From the NCBI GenBank assembly GCA_944325945.1, contig CALVBW010000025.1:46192-110191 (forward strand): a DNA stretch of 64,000 nt, in the 5' to 3' direction. Made by a program: the position numbers and the translations under genes. Below, piece after piece: positions 18,900-28,056 of the stretch. Each line of letters opens with the position of its first letter. Position 1 is the stretch's first letter. Below the pieces are notes generated by a model, which was given only the letters and a program-made list of their open reading frames with translations, searched no databases and was not told the origin of the DNA. This DNA is from Candidatus Gastranaerophilales bacterium (GTDB lineage: Bacteria; Cyanobacteriota; Vampirovibrionia; Gastranaerophilales; Gastranaerophilaceae).

Positions 18900-20194
18900 T
18901 TGACACAGTCAAATCATTTTTAAAAAAATATGATTTGCTTATGCCAGAAAGTAATATTTTGGTTGCTTTTTCAGGCGGCTATGACTCTATGTGTCTTTTG
19001 GACATTATGCAAAAACTTGCACCTGAATACAGGCTGAATTTGTATGCAATCCATCTCAACCACAATTGGCGGGGAGAAGAAAGCGACAGTGAAGAAGAAA
19101 ATTGCAAAAAATTTGCATCCTGCATAAATTTTTACAGCGAGAAACTGTCCCCCGATATTCCGCATACTGAAACCGCCGCACGGGAAGCACGTTATGAATT
19201 TTTTGAAAGATGTGCCAAAAAATTCAAGTCAAAAACAGTTCTGACTGCCCATAACGCAAATGATAATGCTGAAACTGTTTATTACAGAATACTGAAAGGA
19301 ACGGGGCTGACAGGATTAGAGGGAATTCAGGAAAAACGAGGAATATACTATAGACCGCTTCTTGAAGTTTATAGAACAGAAATTGAAACCTACTGTAAAG
19401 AAAATCACCTTACCCCGAATATTGACAGCTCAAACTTTGACACGAATTATCAGAGAAATAAAATCCGCTGCGAAATTTTTCCGAAATTAAAAGAATTTTC
19501 ACCTGATATTGAAAAAAATTTGAATAAAATTGCAAAATCCGCACAATTTGCAAATAAAATTATAGAACAAAAAGTGAAAAAACTTGAAAAATACACCCCG
19601 GATGAATTTTCAAAGCTTGATGAATTTCTTCAAACAACCGCAGTTCACAAATTCGTCCGCCAGCTTAATCTTGATTATGACAGGAAAAAAATTCATGACA
19701 TAAAACAATTTATTCTTGATAATAAGAATTCAAAATCAGGCAGGACCAGCTCATTAACAAAAAATAAATGGCTTTTTGTAAACGATAAAAATATTTCAGT
19801 CATAACAAAAAACGCAAAAAACATATCCGAGATTCAAATAAAAAATACAGGGATTTATGAAATATCAGGCTACAGATTTATAATAGAGCCGTGTACCAAA
19901 ATGCCGGAAAAATTTCCGCCTGACACTGAATATATTGCCTACGCAGAACTTGACGGGATAGATTTCACCCTCCGTACCCGAAACGACGGCGATATAATTC
20001 AGCCGCTCGGTGTAAAAGGGACAAAAAAATTAAAAAAATATCTTATGGAAAAACAAATCCCCAAACACCAGAGGGATAATCAGATATTTTTATGCCGGAA
20101 TAGCGAAATTCTATGGGCGCCGGGACTCGGCATAAGCGAAAAAATAAAAGTTGTAAATCATCCTACCCATGTGCTAAAATTAGAAAAGAGGTAA
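18893..20194 (+). CDS. tilS: tRNA(Ile)-lysidine synthase
   Basis: Converts C34 of tRNA-Ile(CAU) to lysidine so that it reads AUA codons. The N-terminal PP-loop SGGYDS (about residues 29-34) binds ATP; the usual motif is SGGxDS. HLNHNWRG and TAHNANDNAETVYYRILKGTGLTGL are family landmarks. The C-terminal domain (FTLRTRNDGDIIQPLGVKG) is the TilS substrate-binding domain. The 433 residues match the family. hpt follows 3 bp downstream, an order common in bacteria. Confidence 0.95.
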   Translation: MLIDTVKSFLKKYDLLMPESNILVAFSGGYDSMCLLDIMQKLAPEYRLNLYAIHLNHNWRGEESDSEEENCKKFASCINFYSEKLSPDIPHTETAAREARYEFFERCAKKFKSKTVLTAHNANDNAETVYYRILKGTGLTGLEGIQEKRGIYYRPLLEVYRTEIETYCKENHLTPNIDSSNFDTNYQRNKIRCEIFPKLKEFSPDIEKNLNKIAKSAQFANKIIEQKVKKLEKYTPDEFSKLDEFLQTTAVHKFVRQLNLDYDRKKIHDIKQFILDNKNSKSGRTSSLTKNKWLFVNDKNISVITKNAKNISEIQIKNTGIYEISGYRFIIEPCTKMPEKFPPDTEYIAYAELDGIDFTLRTRNDGDIIQPLGVKGTKKLKKYLMEKQIPKHQRDNQIFLCRNSEILWAPGLGISEKIKVVNHPTHVLKLEKR

Positions 20195-20197
20195 ATT

Positions 20198-20734
20198 ATG
20201 GAAATAAAAAAGAGCGAGCTAAAAGTTTTATTTACGGAAGAACAAATTCAAACAAGGATAGCGGAGCTGGCTGACGAATTAAACGATTTGTACGGCGATG
20301 ACGAAGTAATTGCAATCTGTGTTTTAAAAGGTGCGGTTATGTTTGCGGTTGATCTTGTAAAAAATCTCAAAATGCCGTTAAAAATGGAATTTATCAGACT
20401 ATCAAGCTACGGCACGGGTACTGTATCCACAGGAAAAGTTCACGCCGTAGATATTTCGCTTCCTGATTTAAACGAAAAAAATGTACTTATAATTGAAGAT
20501 ATTATAGACACAGGGCATACGGCGAAATTTTTACTGGATTTTATAAATAACAATTTTAAGACAAAGAGTACAAAATTCTGTTCACTTCTGGACAAAAAAA
20601 TTTCGCGTGTTACTGACATTGAACCGGACTATTACGGATTTGATATAGATGACAAATTTGTAGTCGGATACGGTCTGGATTTTGAAGGGTATTACAGAAA
20701 TTTACGCTACATTGGATACAAACCGAATGTATAA
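20198..20734 (+). CDS. hpt: Hypoxanthine phosphoribosyltransferase
   Basis: Purine salvage: hypoxanthine or guanine plus PRPP to IMP or GMP. The PRPP-binding loop VLIIEDIIDTGHTA is clear, as is the flexible-loop region SSYGTG and the late FVVGYGLDF purine-site motif. The 178 residues match the family. RBS AGAGG lies at the 3' end of tilS. The gene overlaps the following histidine kinase by 8 bp. Confidence 0.95.
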   Translation: MEIKKSELKVLFTEEQIQTRIAELADELNDLYGDDEVIAICVLKGAVMFAVDLVKNLKMPLKMEFIRLSSYGTGTVSTGKVHAVDISLPDLNEKNVLIIEDIIDTGHTAKFLLDFINNNFKTKSTKFCSLLDKKISRVTDIEPDYYGFDIDDKFVVGYGLDFEGYYRNLRYIGYKPNV

Positions 20735-21773
20735 AAATGCACTTGAAAAAATTAACGAATTTTTTGAATTAAATGTTCGGGAACATCCGGAAGAAATTTT
20801 TGAGGTGCTGAAAAAAATTATAAATTTTCAATCCGGTGTTATAAGCTTTTCTAATGAATATATCTACAACAAAAACACTGAACACAAATTTAAACTGACA
20901 GAAAATTTAAAAATAAAAAATGCGATTTTCGGCGAAATAACAATCAAAAGAGATGAAGACTTTACATCCGCCGAACAAAAAATATTCAAAACCTGCGCAT
21001 CAATAATTGCAAATATAATAAAAGATGCTGAATTGTCAAATATTATATCGCAGCAGATACGTACACTTGAAGAAGGAATCTACGAAACGAACAAAGCATA
21101 TAAATCCGCCAAAAGCCAAAATGACTTTTTCGCGAATTTTTCACACGAGTTAAGAACGCCTCTAAATGCCGTAATAAGTTCGTCCGAGTTGCTTTCGGAA
21201 GGCATATTCGGCACACTTACCGAAAAACAAACAGAATACATAAATGACATAAGAATATCCGCACTTTATCTTCTCGGAATGATTAATGATATTCTTGATA
21301 TGGCAAAACTTGAAGCAAAATCAATGAAGCTTAATTTAACCTCATTTGAATTAAAACAAACCTCTGATGAAGTTTGCAATATAATAAAACCTCTCGCACA
21401 AAAAAAGAATATTACTATCATAAAACACTACAGTCAGGATACCCGAATTCTTGCAGATTATAATAAAATTCAGCAGATTATTTTTAACCTGATGACAAAT
21501 GCAGTTAAATATACACCTGAAAATGGAACGGTTGAAATATCCATCACAAAAGACGGACAATCCACTTTGTTAAAAATCAAAGACAATGGCATTGGCATTG
21601 AAAAGAAATACCAAAAAAAAATATTTGATAAATTTGTACAATTAGGCACTGAAAAACATTCCAACGGACTTGGACTGACTATAACAAAAGAACTTGTGAA
21701 ACTTCATAAAGGTAAGATATACTTAAATAGTGAGCCAGATAAGGGTTCGGAATTTACAATTAAATTACCGTAG
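20727..21773 (+). CDS. Soluble sensor histidine kinase (orphan)
   Basis: Two-component sensor of 348 residues. Residues about 1-105 form a degenerate GAF-like sensory domain, and no membrane helix is visible, so it should sense a cytosolic signal. A coiled linker leads to the HisKA domain with FSHELRTPLNAV (phospho-accepting His), then the HATPase domain with N box NLMTNAVKYTPENG, G1 DNGIGI and G2 SNGLGLTI. The ATG at 20727 overlaps the hpt stop region; a TTG 45 bp upstream is in frame but less likely. No response regulator gene lies nearby. Confidence 0.92.
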   Translation: MYKNALEKINEFFELNVREHPEEIFEVLKKIINFQSGVISFSNEYIYNKNTEHKFKLTENLKIKNAIFGEITIKRDEDFTSAEQKIFKTCASIIANIIKDAELSNIISQQIRTLEEGIYETNKAYKSAKSQNDFFANFSHELRTPLNAVISSSELLSEGIFGTLTEKQTEYINDIRISALYLLGMINDILDMAKLEAKSMKLNLTSFELKQTSDEVCNIIKPLAQKKNITIIKHYSQDTRILADYNKIQQIIFNLMTNAVKYTPENGTVEISITKDGQSTLLKIKDNGIGIEKKYQKKIFDKFVQLGTEKHSNGLGLTITKELVKLHKGKIYLNSEPDKGSEFTIKLP

Positions 21774-21776
21774 GGC

Positions 21777-21805
21777 TTGTATTTTTTATAAAAATATGGT
21801 ACAAT
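21777..21805 (+). promoter_or_regulatory. Sigma-70 promoter for the membrane protein at 21837
   Basis: TTGTAT (21777-21782), a 17-bp spacer and TACAAT (21800-21805) lie directly after the histidine kinase stop codon. An AGGAGG ribosome binding site (21825-21830) follows, six bases before the ATG. Confidence 0.7.
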
Positions 21806-21836
21806 TAAAGGGAGCAGTATATTTAGGAGGATAGAT

Positions 21837-22538
21837 ATGGCATCCATAAAAGATGCAGTGGAAGAATCAATTACGGAAGATTATGCCCTAATAAAATATA
21901 TATTGTATGCGATACCTGTATTTATTTGCTATATGCTATTTAATCAGGGTAATATGGGATGGTTTTATTTCCTTGGATTTTTCACTGTATTAATGCTCAT
22001 AAGTATCCTAATAACATGTATATACAATGTACGGAACGGACAAAATTATGTTTTGCCGACATTCAACATTATCACATTTGCGGTGACAGCGTTTAAAGCA
22101 ATTTTTGCCGTCGGTCCTATTTTAGGACTCGGACTCTGGATAGGCAGTTTGCTCATTAAAATAAATATTCCAATTCCGATCCCCAATATGCAATTAATTT
22201 ATGCAATCATAGTATGGTTGATAATCGGATCAATTATTGTAACTTCGTTAATTTTATATTCAAAAACTCAACATATAAAAGATGCATATAACCTTGTATT
22301 AATCTCAAACACGTGTATGGATATACTGGTTGCAATAATTTTCTTCATTCCGCAGCTGGCACTTGTCAACGCTCTTCTGGTAGGAAGTATTGCATATTTA
22401 TTCGGAGTATTTCTTTCCTTAGAAAATCCTATATTTATATTTCTGTGCTGCATGGCGCTTGCAATAAATATTGCAATTACAGGTAATTATTTGGCACAGA
22501 TTGATTATGAACTGGTTCCGAGAGATAACAATAACTAA
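21837..22538 (+). CDS. Polytopic membrane protein, 233 aa
   Basis: Not recognised at family level. It has six hydrophobic segments (about residues 20-40, 46-66, 78-105, 118-145, 158-185 and 195-220) and a charged N-terminus ([16 protein letters not shown]). Both ends probably face the cytoplasm. It has its own promoter and a consensus AGGAGG. The 3' end overlaps the convergent uvrB by 4 bp. The layout loosely resembles DUF4013/Yip1-like proteins, but no diagnostic motif is visible. Confidence 0.75.
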   Translation: MASIKDAVEESITEDYALIKYILYAIPVFICYMLFNQGNMGWFYFLGFFTVLMLISILITCIYNVRNGQNYVLPTFNIITFAVTAFKAIFAVGPILGLGLWIGSLLIKINIPIPIPNMQLIYAIIVWLIIGSIIVTSLILYSKTQHIKDAYNLVLISNTCMDILVAIIFFIPQLALVNALLVGSIAYLFGVFLSLENPIFIFLCCMALAINIAITGNYLAQIDYELVPRDNNN

Positions 22539-24520
22539 AGCATTTCACGTAATTTTTTAAGCTTGTCTCTGATTTCCGCAGCACGTTCAAAATCAAGAAT
22601 TTTGGCGGCTTTATGCATATCTTTTTCAAGCTTTGCAATAAGCTTGGGTAAATCTTTCACATCAATTCCGAGGTCAACCATTTCTTCCGCAACAACATCT
22701 TCAAAGTCGCGATAGCTTGCGACAAGAGAAAGAAGGTTATTTTCGACAGGCTTTTTGATAGTTTGCGGGATAATACCGTATTTTTTGTTATAAGCAATTT
22801 GAATTTCGCGTCTGCGCTCTGTCTCGTCAATTGCTTTTTGCATGGACTCCGTAATTTTATCCGCATACATAATAACTTCACCGCAAGCATTACGCGCAGC
22901 ACGGCCTATGGTTTGGATTAAGCTTGTTTCAGAGCGCAGAAAGCCTTCCTTATCCGCATCCATAATAGCAACAAGCGAAACTTCCGGAATATCTAACCCC
23001 TCTCTTAAAAGATTTACACCAACAAGAACATCAAATTCGCCCAAACGTAAATCACGCAAAATTTCGACACGTTCTAACGACTGAATTTCACTATGCAAAT
23101 ACCTGACGCGGATACCTTCCTGAATAAAGAAATCCGTCAAATCCTCAGCCATTTTTTTGGTCAGAGTTGTAATCAAAACTCGTTCATTCTTATCAGCGCG
23201 CTTTTGAATTTCATTTTTCAAATCATTAATCTGGGTATCAATAGGTCTTACAGAAATCTTCGGATCAACAAGACCTGTCGGTCTGATAATCTGCTCAACA
23301 AGCTGATCGGATGTCTCACGTTCAAATTCACCGGGAGTTGCTGAAATATAAATTTTTTGCCCGACTTTCTCAAAAAATTCTTTTGATGTCAAAGGTCTGT
23401 TGTCCTTTGCACACGGCAGACGAAATCCGTATTCAACAAGAACATCTTTTCTTGACGCATCGCCGTGGCTCATACCTTTCAGTTGAGGCAAAGTTACATG
23501 AGATTCATCAATTACAGTTAAAAAATCTCCCTTAAAATAATCCAATAAAGTCGCAGGATGCGACCCCGGCGGACGGCGCTCAATAATTCTGGAATAGTTT
23601 TCAATACCTGAACAATATCCCATTTCTTTTATCATTTCCATATCGTATTTAACGCGCTGTTCAAGCCTTTGGGCTTCCACGAGTTTGTTTTGGGCATTCA
23701 ATTCACGAAGGCGTTCCTGAAGCTCCGCATTAATCAAATCCATTGTTTCGTCCACATTTTCATCATATGAAAGATAATGAACAGCGGGATAAATGACGAT
23801 ACTTTCCGGTGTTTCAAGAATTTCACCTGACACGTTATCTATACGCATAATTTTTTCGATTTCATCCCCGAAAAAATAGATTCTCGTGACAATTTTTTCA
23901 TAAGCCGGCATGATTTCAACGATATCGCCTCTTGCGCGGAAAGTTGAACGTTCAAGGACTAGGTCATTGCGCTTATACTGGACACTTACAAGATGTCTTA
24001 ACAAATCATCTCTGTCAATCGCGTCGCCCACTTTAAGTTCTACAGAACCTTTGAAATAATTTTCGGGAAGTCCTAAACCGTAAATACAGCTTACGGATGC
24101 AACAATAATAACATCATTACGCTCATTCAAACACCTTGTTGCATTATGACGCAAACGGTCAATTTCTTCATTAATCGAAGCAGTTTTTTCAATATAAGTG
24201 TCAGTTCGCGGGATATAAGCTTCCGGCTGATAGTAATCATAATAGCTTATAAAATATTCAACCGCATTATCAGGAAAAAGTTCCTTAAATTCATTATACA
24301 ATTGAGCTGCAAGAGTCTTGTTATGAGCTATAATAAGTGTCGGCATCTGCACACGCTCAATAACATTTGCAATGGTAAAAGTTTTGCCGGAACCTGTTAT
24401 ACCAAGAAGTGTCTGTGCGTCATCACCTTTATTAATCCCGTCAACAAGAGCCTCAATAGCTTTAGGCTGATCACCTGCCGGTCTGTATTTAGATTCGATT
24501 TTAAACTTTCTGTACTGCAT
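22535..24520 (-). CDS. uvrB: Excinuclease ABC subunit B
   Basis: DNA damage-verifying helicase-like subunit of nucleotide excision repair. The 661 residues match UvrB. Visible are [16 protein letters not shown], Walker [10 protein letters not shown], the beta-hairpin region [29 protein letters not shown] (Walker B), motif [10 protein letters not shown], and the C-terminal UVR motif ([13 protein letters not shown]) that contacts UvrC. No clear Shine-Dalgarno is present; TATAAA lies eight bases before the ATG. Confidence 0.98.
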   Translation of the reverse strand: MQYRKFKIESKYRPAGDQPKAIEALVDGINKGDDAQTLLGITGSGKTFTIANVIERVQMPTLIIAHNKTLAAQLYNEFKELFPDNAVEYFISYYDYYQPEAYIPRTDTYIEKTASINEEIDRLRHNATRCLNERNDVIIVASVSCIYGLGLPENYFKGSVELKVGDAIDRDDLLRHLVSVQYKRNDLVLERSTFRARGDIVEIMPAYEKIVTRIYFFGDEIEKIMRIDNVSGEILETPESIVIYPAVHYLSYDENVDETMDLINAELQERLRELNAQNKLVEAQRLEQRVKYDMEMIKEMGYCSGIENYSRIIERRPPGSHPATLLDYFKGDFLTVIDESHVTLPQLKGMSHGDASRKDVLVEYGFRLPCAKDNRPLTSKEFFEKVGQKIYISATPGEFERETSDQLVEQIIRPTGLVDPKISVRPIDTQINDLKNEIQKRADKNERVLITTLTKKMAEDLTDFFIQEGIRVRYLHSEIQSLERVEILRDLRLGEFDVLVGVNLLREGLDIPEVSLVAIMDADKEGFLRSETSLIQTIGRAARNACGEVIMYADKITESMQKAIDETERRREIQIAYNKKYGIIPQTIKKPVENNLLSLVASYRDFEDVVAEEMVDLGIDVKDLPKLIAKLEKDMHKAAKILDFERAAEIRDKLKKLREML

Positions 24521-24556
24521 AACAAAAGTTTATAACAAATACCTGAACAATTCCAC

Positions 24557-24880
24557 CTAAATTGATGCTAAAATTCTTGTTACAAAAATATCTTTTTCAT
24601 CTTCTGTCAAAATTAATGCAGCATTTTCCGGCAATGCCAGACGGGCATTCAAATAATCTCTTATAAGTTTTTTCTGCTCGTCTTCGGTAAATTCAAACCA
24701 AACAGGTGTGTATGCAATCTTATTTAACACCATGCATTCAATATCCTCAAGCATTTCCAGATCAGCCTGAACATGAGACGGATATGCTGATTTTTTTTCT
24801 ACTTTTTTATCCTCTTTTTTGTCATTTTTTTTGGAAGAAGATTTCTTTTTTTCGTCCTTAAATCTGTCGCTTAAACCCAA
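24557..24880 (-). CDS. Hypothetical protein with Lys-rich N-terminus, 107 aa
   Basis: Not recognised. Residues 1-33 are almost entirely Lys, Ser, Asp and Glu (disordered). Residues about 35-107 look folded and helical (SHVQADLEMLEDIECMVLNK, then FTEDEQKKLIRDYLNARLAL). It starts 8 bp after the CpaE-like gene on the same strand, so the two are almost certainly co-transcribed and may work together. RBS AGGAGG is present. Confidence 0.7.
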   Translation of the reverse strand: MGLSDRFKDEKKKSSSKKNDKKEDKKVEKKSAYPSHVQADLEMLEDIECMVLNKIAYTPVWFEFTEDEQKKLIRDYLNARLALPENAALILTEDEKDIFVTRILASI

Positions 24881-24888
24881 AATACCTC

Positions 24889-26064
24889 CTAATTTATTAT
24901 ATTTTCATATCTTTTCATCAAATTTGTTCTGTAAAAACTATCAGTCAGATGCAATGCCAATTTTTTATAACTTTGCGCCACATTTGAATCAGGATTTATA
25001 TCACTTACCGGAATTCCCTTATTAATAGACGACATCATAGTGAAATAATTATTCGGGATTTTCCAGTAAACTTTTCTGTTCATAACACTCTCAATATCTT
25101 CAATACTGATTTCATCATTTTCCATATATCTGTTCAAAAGTATCTGAGTTTTACTGCTGTCAAACCCTAATCTTTCAAACAATTCAAGACACCTTTGCGC
25201 ATTTCTAAGAGCCGGAAGATTAGCAATTGTCACAAGAAAAATCAAATCAGACTCGGTCAATGCGGCAATATTTTTGGCATCAAAACTGGATTCTGCATCA
25301 ACAACTATATAAGAAAATGTTTTTTTCAACATTGTGAGCAGTTTTGTAATATGCTCCGGCAAAATATCCGCAGCCTGCTTAAAAAACGGAGGATCCGCCA
25401 GAACATACAGACTTGTATTTTTGTATTTTTCAAGGGTACTCAAAAGAAAATCCTCATTCATTTTGTCGAGGTTTTCTAGCATATACGAAATATTAAAAGA
25501 CGGCTTCAAATCCATAAAAGTCGTTATATCACCGAGTTGAAAATTCAAATCCAGAAGCGCTACATTTTCCTTGGTAATTTTAGCAAGTTCAAGTGCCAGA
25601 TTTGATGCAATAGAGGTTTTTCCTATACCGCCTTTATTAGAAAATATTGAAATAATCTTACATTTTGTATCTTTTTTGGGAACACAAAAAAGTGATTCAT
25701 TCAGCCTGTTTAAGACTTCAACAAACTCTGATTTAATCAAAGGCAAAGCGAGAAATTCCTTTGCGCCTGCCCGCATAACTCTGACTATCAAATCCACAGA
25801 CGGGTTGTCCGAAAGAACTAAAACCTTGCAGTTATGAATATTTGCGGAAACATCAGAGATAAATTCAAGTTTCGCATCAGCATTATCCGACACATCAACA
25901 ATCAAAACAGACTTATCAAGAGAAGAAAGCGTGTCAAAAATTTCCATATATTCAGGGAATTTGTCAAGCACTTCAAGATTTTCAAACTCTCTGAGATACA
26001 ATTGTAAGACATTTAGAGTTTGGTCATTATCAGATAAAATAATTGTTGAAACCTTATTCTGCAT
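24889..26064 (-). CDS. CpaE-like protein: receiver-like domain plus MinD/ParA ATPase
   Basis: 391 residues. The first 125 form a receiver-like fold with a potential phospho-acceptor Asp in LIVDVSD. The rest is a deviant Walker A ATPase: FSNKGGIGKTS near residue 148, then LLDLNFQLGDITTFM and YIVVDAESSFD. CpaE/TadZ proteins place Tad/Flp pilus machinery at cell poles. No CpaF or TadB/C gene lies in the window, but prepilin-like genes are adjacent, so a role in surface-structure assembly is inferred. I chose the ATG at 26064; TAAAAT lies six bases before it and no Shine-Dalgarno is present. Confidence 0.85.
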   Translation of the reverse strand: MQNKVSTIILSDNDQTLNVLQLYLREFENLEVLDKFPEYMEIFDTLSSLDKSVLIVDVSDNADAKLEFISDVSANIHNCKVLVLSDNPSVDLIVRVMRAGAKEFLALPLIKSEFVEVLNRLNESLFCVPKKDTKCKIISIFSNKGGIGKTSIASNLALELAKITKENVALLDLNFQLGDITTFMDLKPSFNISYMLENLDKMNEDFLLSTLEKYKNTSLYVLADPPFFKQAADILPEHITKLLTMLKKTFSYIVVDAESSFDAKNIAALTESDLIFLVTIANLPALRNAQRCLELFERLGFDSSKTQILLNRYMENDEISIEDIESVMNRKVYWKIPNNYFTMMSSINKGIPVSDINPDSNVAQSYKKLALHLTDSFYRTNLMKRYENIIN

Positions 26065-26070
26065 ATTCAA

Positions 26071-26099
26071 ATTTTAGCATATTTTTTGAAATCAATCAA
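26071..26099 (-). promoter_or_regulatory. Promoter giving a leaderless cpaE-like mRNA
   Basis: On the minus strand TTGATT (26099-26094), a 17-bp spacer and TAAAAT (26076-26071) end six bases before the ATG. The transcription start would fall on the start codon. Confidence 0.5.
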
Positions 26100-26109
26100 C
26101 AAGAAAAAC

Positions 26110-26133
26110 GGGGGCTGAAAAATTTCAACCCCC
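26110..26133 (-). terminator. Terminator of the prepilin-S74 gene
   Basis: GGGGG/CCCCC plus TGAAA/TTTCA pair with one mismatch, and the minus strand continues GTTTTTCTT. A second small hairpin (AACATCC/GGATGTT, 26137-26153) lies between it and the stop codon. Confidence 0.75.
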
Positions 26134-26151
26134 TGAACATCCGGGGGGATG

Positions 26152-27612
26152 TTAAAAATTCTTTTCAAGTTTTTCAAGACGTTTTTCAAATGCAGCATTT
26201 TGAGATTTCAAAATATCATTTTCGGCTTGAAGCGATTTAACTTCATCTTTAAGAATTTGAATTTCCTCATCATGCCTGTCGAGTCTGGAAACTGCTGTTT
26301 TAATACTTTCAATAACACTTTGAAGTTTTACGTCAAGTTCTTTTATTGCATTTACCATAGCATAAAAGATGTCATCTCTGCGGATTTTAAGATATCCAGC
26401 AGCATCCTTTATAACAGCATCAGGAAATACCTTTTGCAAATCCTGAGCAATAACTCCAACTTGAGGACGCTTTCCCGCATCATTTTTGTAAGTATAATTA
26501 TAAACTTTTAACTCACGTATTTTATCAAGTCCGGCAGTAAAAGTTGAGCCTATATTTTTCAACCGTCTGTCAGACGGGACAAAATCTTCCCCTTGAGAAT
26601 TGTCATGCTCGGCTTTCAAAATTGATCTGTTTCCTGATTTATCGTTTTCCTGACGAACCAGATCTAAGGATTCTCTCTTACCATCAAAACTGTCAGTTCT
26701 AATCCAAACACGATTACCATGCTTTCTTGCCAGCGCAACACTACCATCAACAACAAGTCTTCCCGGTATATGAACTACAGTATCAGATGTTCCCAGATAA
26801 AGTATCTCTGCATCATTTGCCGCATCGGCGCTTCCGGATGCCGGTCCAGAACCTACGCCAATACAAGTTTTGTTTGAACCTGTTACATAACGACAAGAAT
26901 ATTGCCCCAAAGATATATTTCGACTACCTGTTTCATTATTCATAAGAGCGTAATATCCAGCTACAGTATTATAACTACCGGAGGTAATATTCGGCGCCGC
27001 CATAGAGCCGATAACAACATTATGAGTACCTTCCGTATTATCGCGAAGTGCAGAGGTACCTATCGCTATATTTTCATCCCCAGTGGTATTTGCATATAAA
27101 GCGCTAGCCCCAATTGCTGTATTTTCATCCCCAGTGGTATTTGCATATAAAGCGCTAGCCCCAATTGCTGTATTACGCCTTCCCAATGTATTTGAATATA
27201 TGGCATTTCTACCAACAGCGGTATTGCTATCACCAGTCACACTAGCCGCACCAAAAACATTGCTTCCGACGCCAGTATTATTGGAGGATGATGTAACCTT
27301 TGAAGTAGAGCCGCCTAAAATTACACTCGAGCTATTCATATATAGCTGTCCGAGTTGTGTTCCTGAAGATGAAAAGGCTATATGCGCCTGAGCACTATCC
27401 AGTGTATTTATTAAAAGTTTTGAATCTAAATCACTTGAATTTTTACTGTTTTTACCTATCAAAGCCGTTTGTTTTGTGGCAAGCCCAAAATACGCATCGC
27501 TGTTGTTTGTAGCATATCGCCATGGATTGGACAAATCAACTGTTTTACGTTTCGTCATCATAGGCGCGAATGCGGCTAAGACAATTGTCAATATCAACAT
27601 GACAACCATCAT
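26152..27612 (-). CDS. Prepilin-like surface protein with YadA-type head repeats and S74 self-cleaving chaperone (paralogue of 45996); 5' end out of frame
   Basis: The annotated start is only the first in-frame ATG; the same frame runs back to 27705 without a start codon and encodes AFTLAEMMVVM, a type IV prepilin cleavage region. After the hydrophobic N-helix come about 150 residues of YadA-like head repeats (17-residue unit NTAIGASALYANTTGDE and variants). A beta-rich stalk follows, then a Peptidase_S74 chaperone domain from the SDRRLKN cleavage motif (VGVIAQDLQKVFPDAV) and a terminal coiled coil. S74 domains help fold trimeric fibres and then cut themselves off. A trimeric, cell-surface fibre anchored through a prepilin helix is inferred. 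A candidate start at 27725 is off by one base. Confidence 0.8.
   Translation of the reverse strand: MMVVMLILTIVLAAFAPMMTKRKTVDLSNPWRYATNNSDAYFGLATKQTALIGKNSKNSSDLDSKLLINTLDSAQAHIAFSSSGTQLGQLYMNSSSVILGGSTSKVTSSSNNTGVGSNVFGAASVTGDSNTAVGRNAIYSNTLGRRNTAIGASALYANTTGDENTAIGASALYANTTGDENIAIGTSALRDNTEGTHNVVIGSMAAPNITSGSYNTVAGYYALMNNETGSRNISLGQYSCRYVTGSNKTCIGVGSGPASGSADAANDAEILYLGTSDTVVHIPGRLVVDGSVALARKHGNRVWIRTDSFDGKRESLDLVRQENDKSGNRSILKAEHDNSQGEDFVPSDRRLKNIGSTFTAGLDKIRELKVYNYTYKNDAGKRPQVGVIAQDLQKVFPDAVIKDAAGYLKIRRDDIFYAMVNAIKELDVKLQSVIESIKTAVSRLDRHDEEIQILKDEVKSLQAENDILKSQNAAFEKRLEKLEKNF
27071..27172. repeat. Perfect 51-bp tandem duplication inside the prepilin-S74 gene
   Basis: Two identical 51-bp units (27071-27121 and 27122-27172) encode one 17-residue head repeat each. 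Identity at the third codon positions shows a recent duplication and potential for length variation. Confidence 0.95.
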
Positions 27613-27725
27613 CTCAGCAAGAGTAAATGCCGTTTTTTGACAACAGAGCCCTCCAAAACCGGCACTATAACTACTTAAAGGAGTTACCCCTCCCTGTTTC
27701 TCAACTCATTACAATCTTTTTGCAT
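27613..27725 (-). other. Out-of-frame leader of the prepilin-S74 gene, with TPL-type repeat
   Basis: An ATG at 27725 opens MQKDCNELRNREG and stops at a TAA right after a GAGGGG run. One extra G would fuse it in frame with VTPLSSYSAGFGG (27696 downward), then the prepilin motif TAFTLAEMM. The downstream frame has no ATG, GTG or TTG between its TGA at 27706-27708 and 27612. The VTPLSSYSAGF block is homologous to the one at 41800-41846. Confidence 0.7.
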
Positions 27726-28056
27726 AATATCCAATTTTACCCCCGTTTATAACAAATTAATTATAACAAAATATACAAAAAAAATCAATAAAAGCCCCAA
27801 ACGAGCGCGATTTTGTTACCTGCCGGTCTCGCAGGTGGGTGAGCGCCTCGACAAATCCGTTTCCCGCTGGCGATGATTAATCGGCGGGTATACTGCAATG
27901 TCAGACAGAGTCAACTCTCCCTTTTAGTATAATGTAGGAACAAAATTAACACCCGTCCGGAGCATTAACATTTTAACACATGTTTTTTGGCTTTTCAATA
28001 GTACATTATATATAGTTCAGGGTAACAGAAAAACTCACTTTCCACTTGTTAGTCAT
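27726..28056. other. Non-coding spacer with hairpin repeats
   Basis: No coding region was found. It contains CCTGC/GCAGG (27820-27836), followed by GGTGAGCGCCTCGACAAA, loosely like the apex repeat of 41741 and 44583, and a second hairpin CCCGCTG...CGGCGGG near 27872-27897. TATAAT at 27921-27926 could be a -10 box on the plus strand. The composition is more GC-rich than its surroundings around 27800-27900. Confidence 0.45.

Noticed and set aside
27071..27172. Direct repeats that might be taken for a CRISPR array
   Set aside because: Only two abutting 51-bp units with no spacers; they encode in-frame protein repeats.
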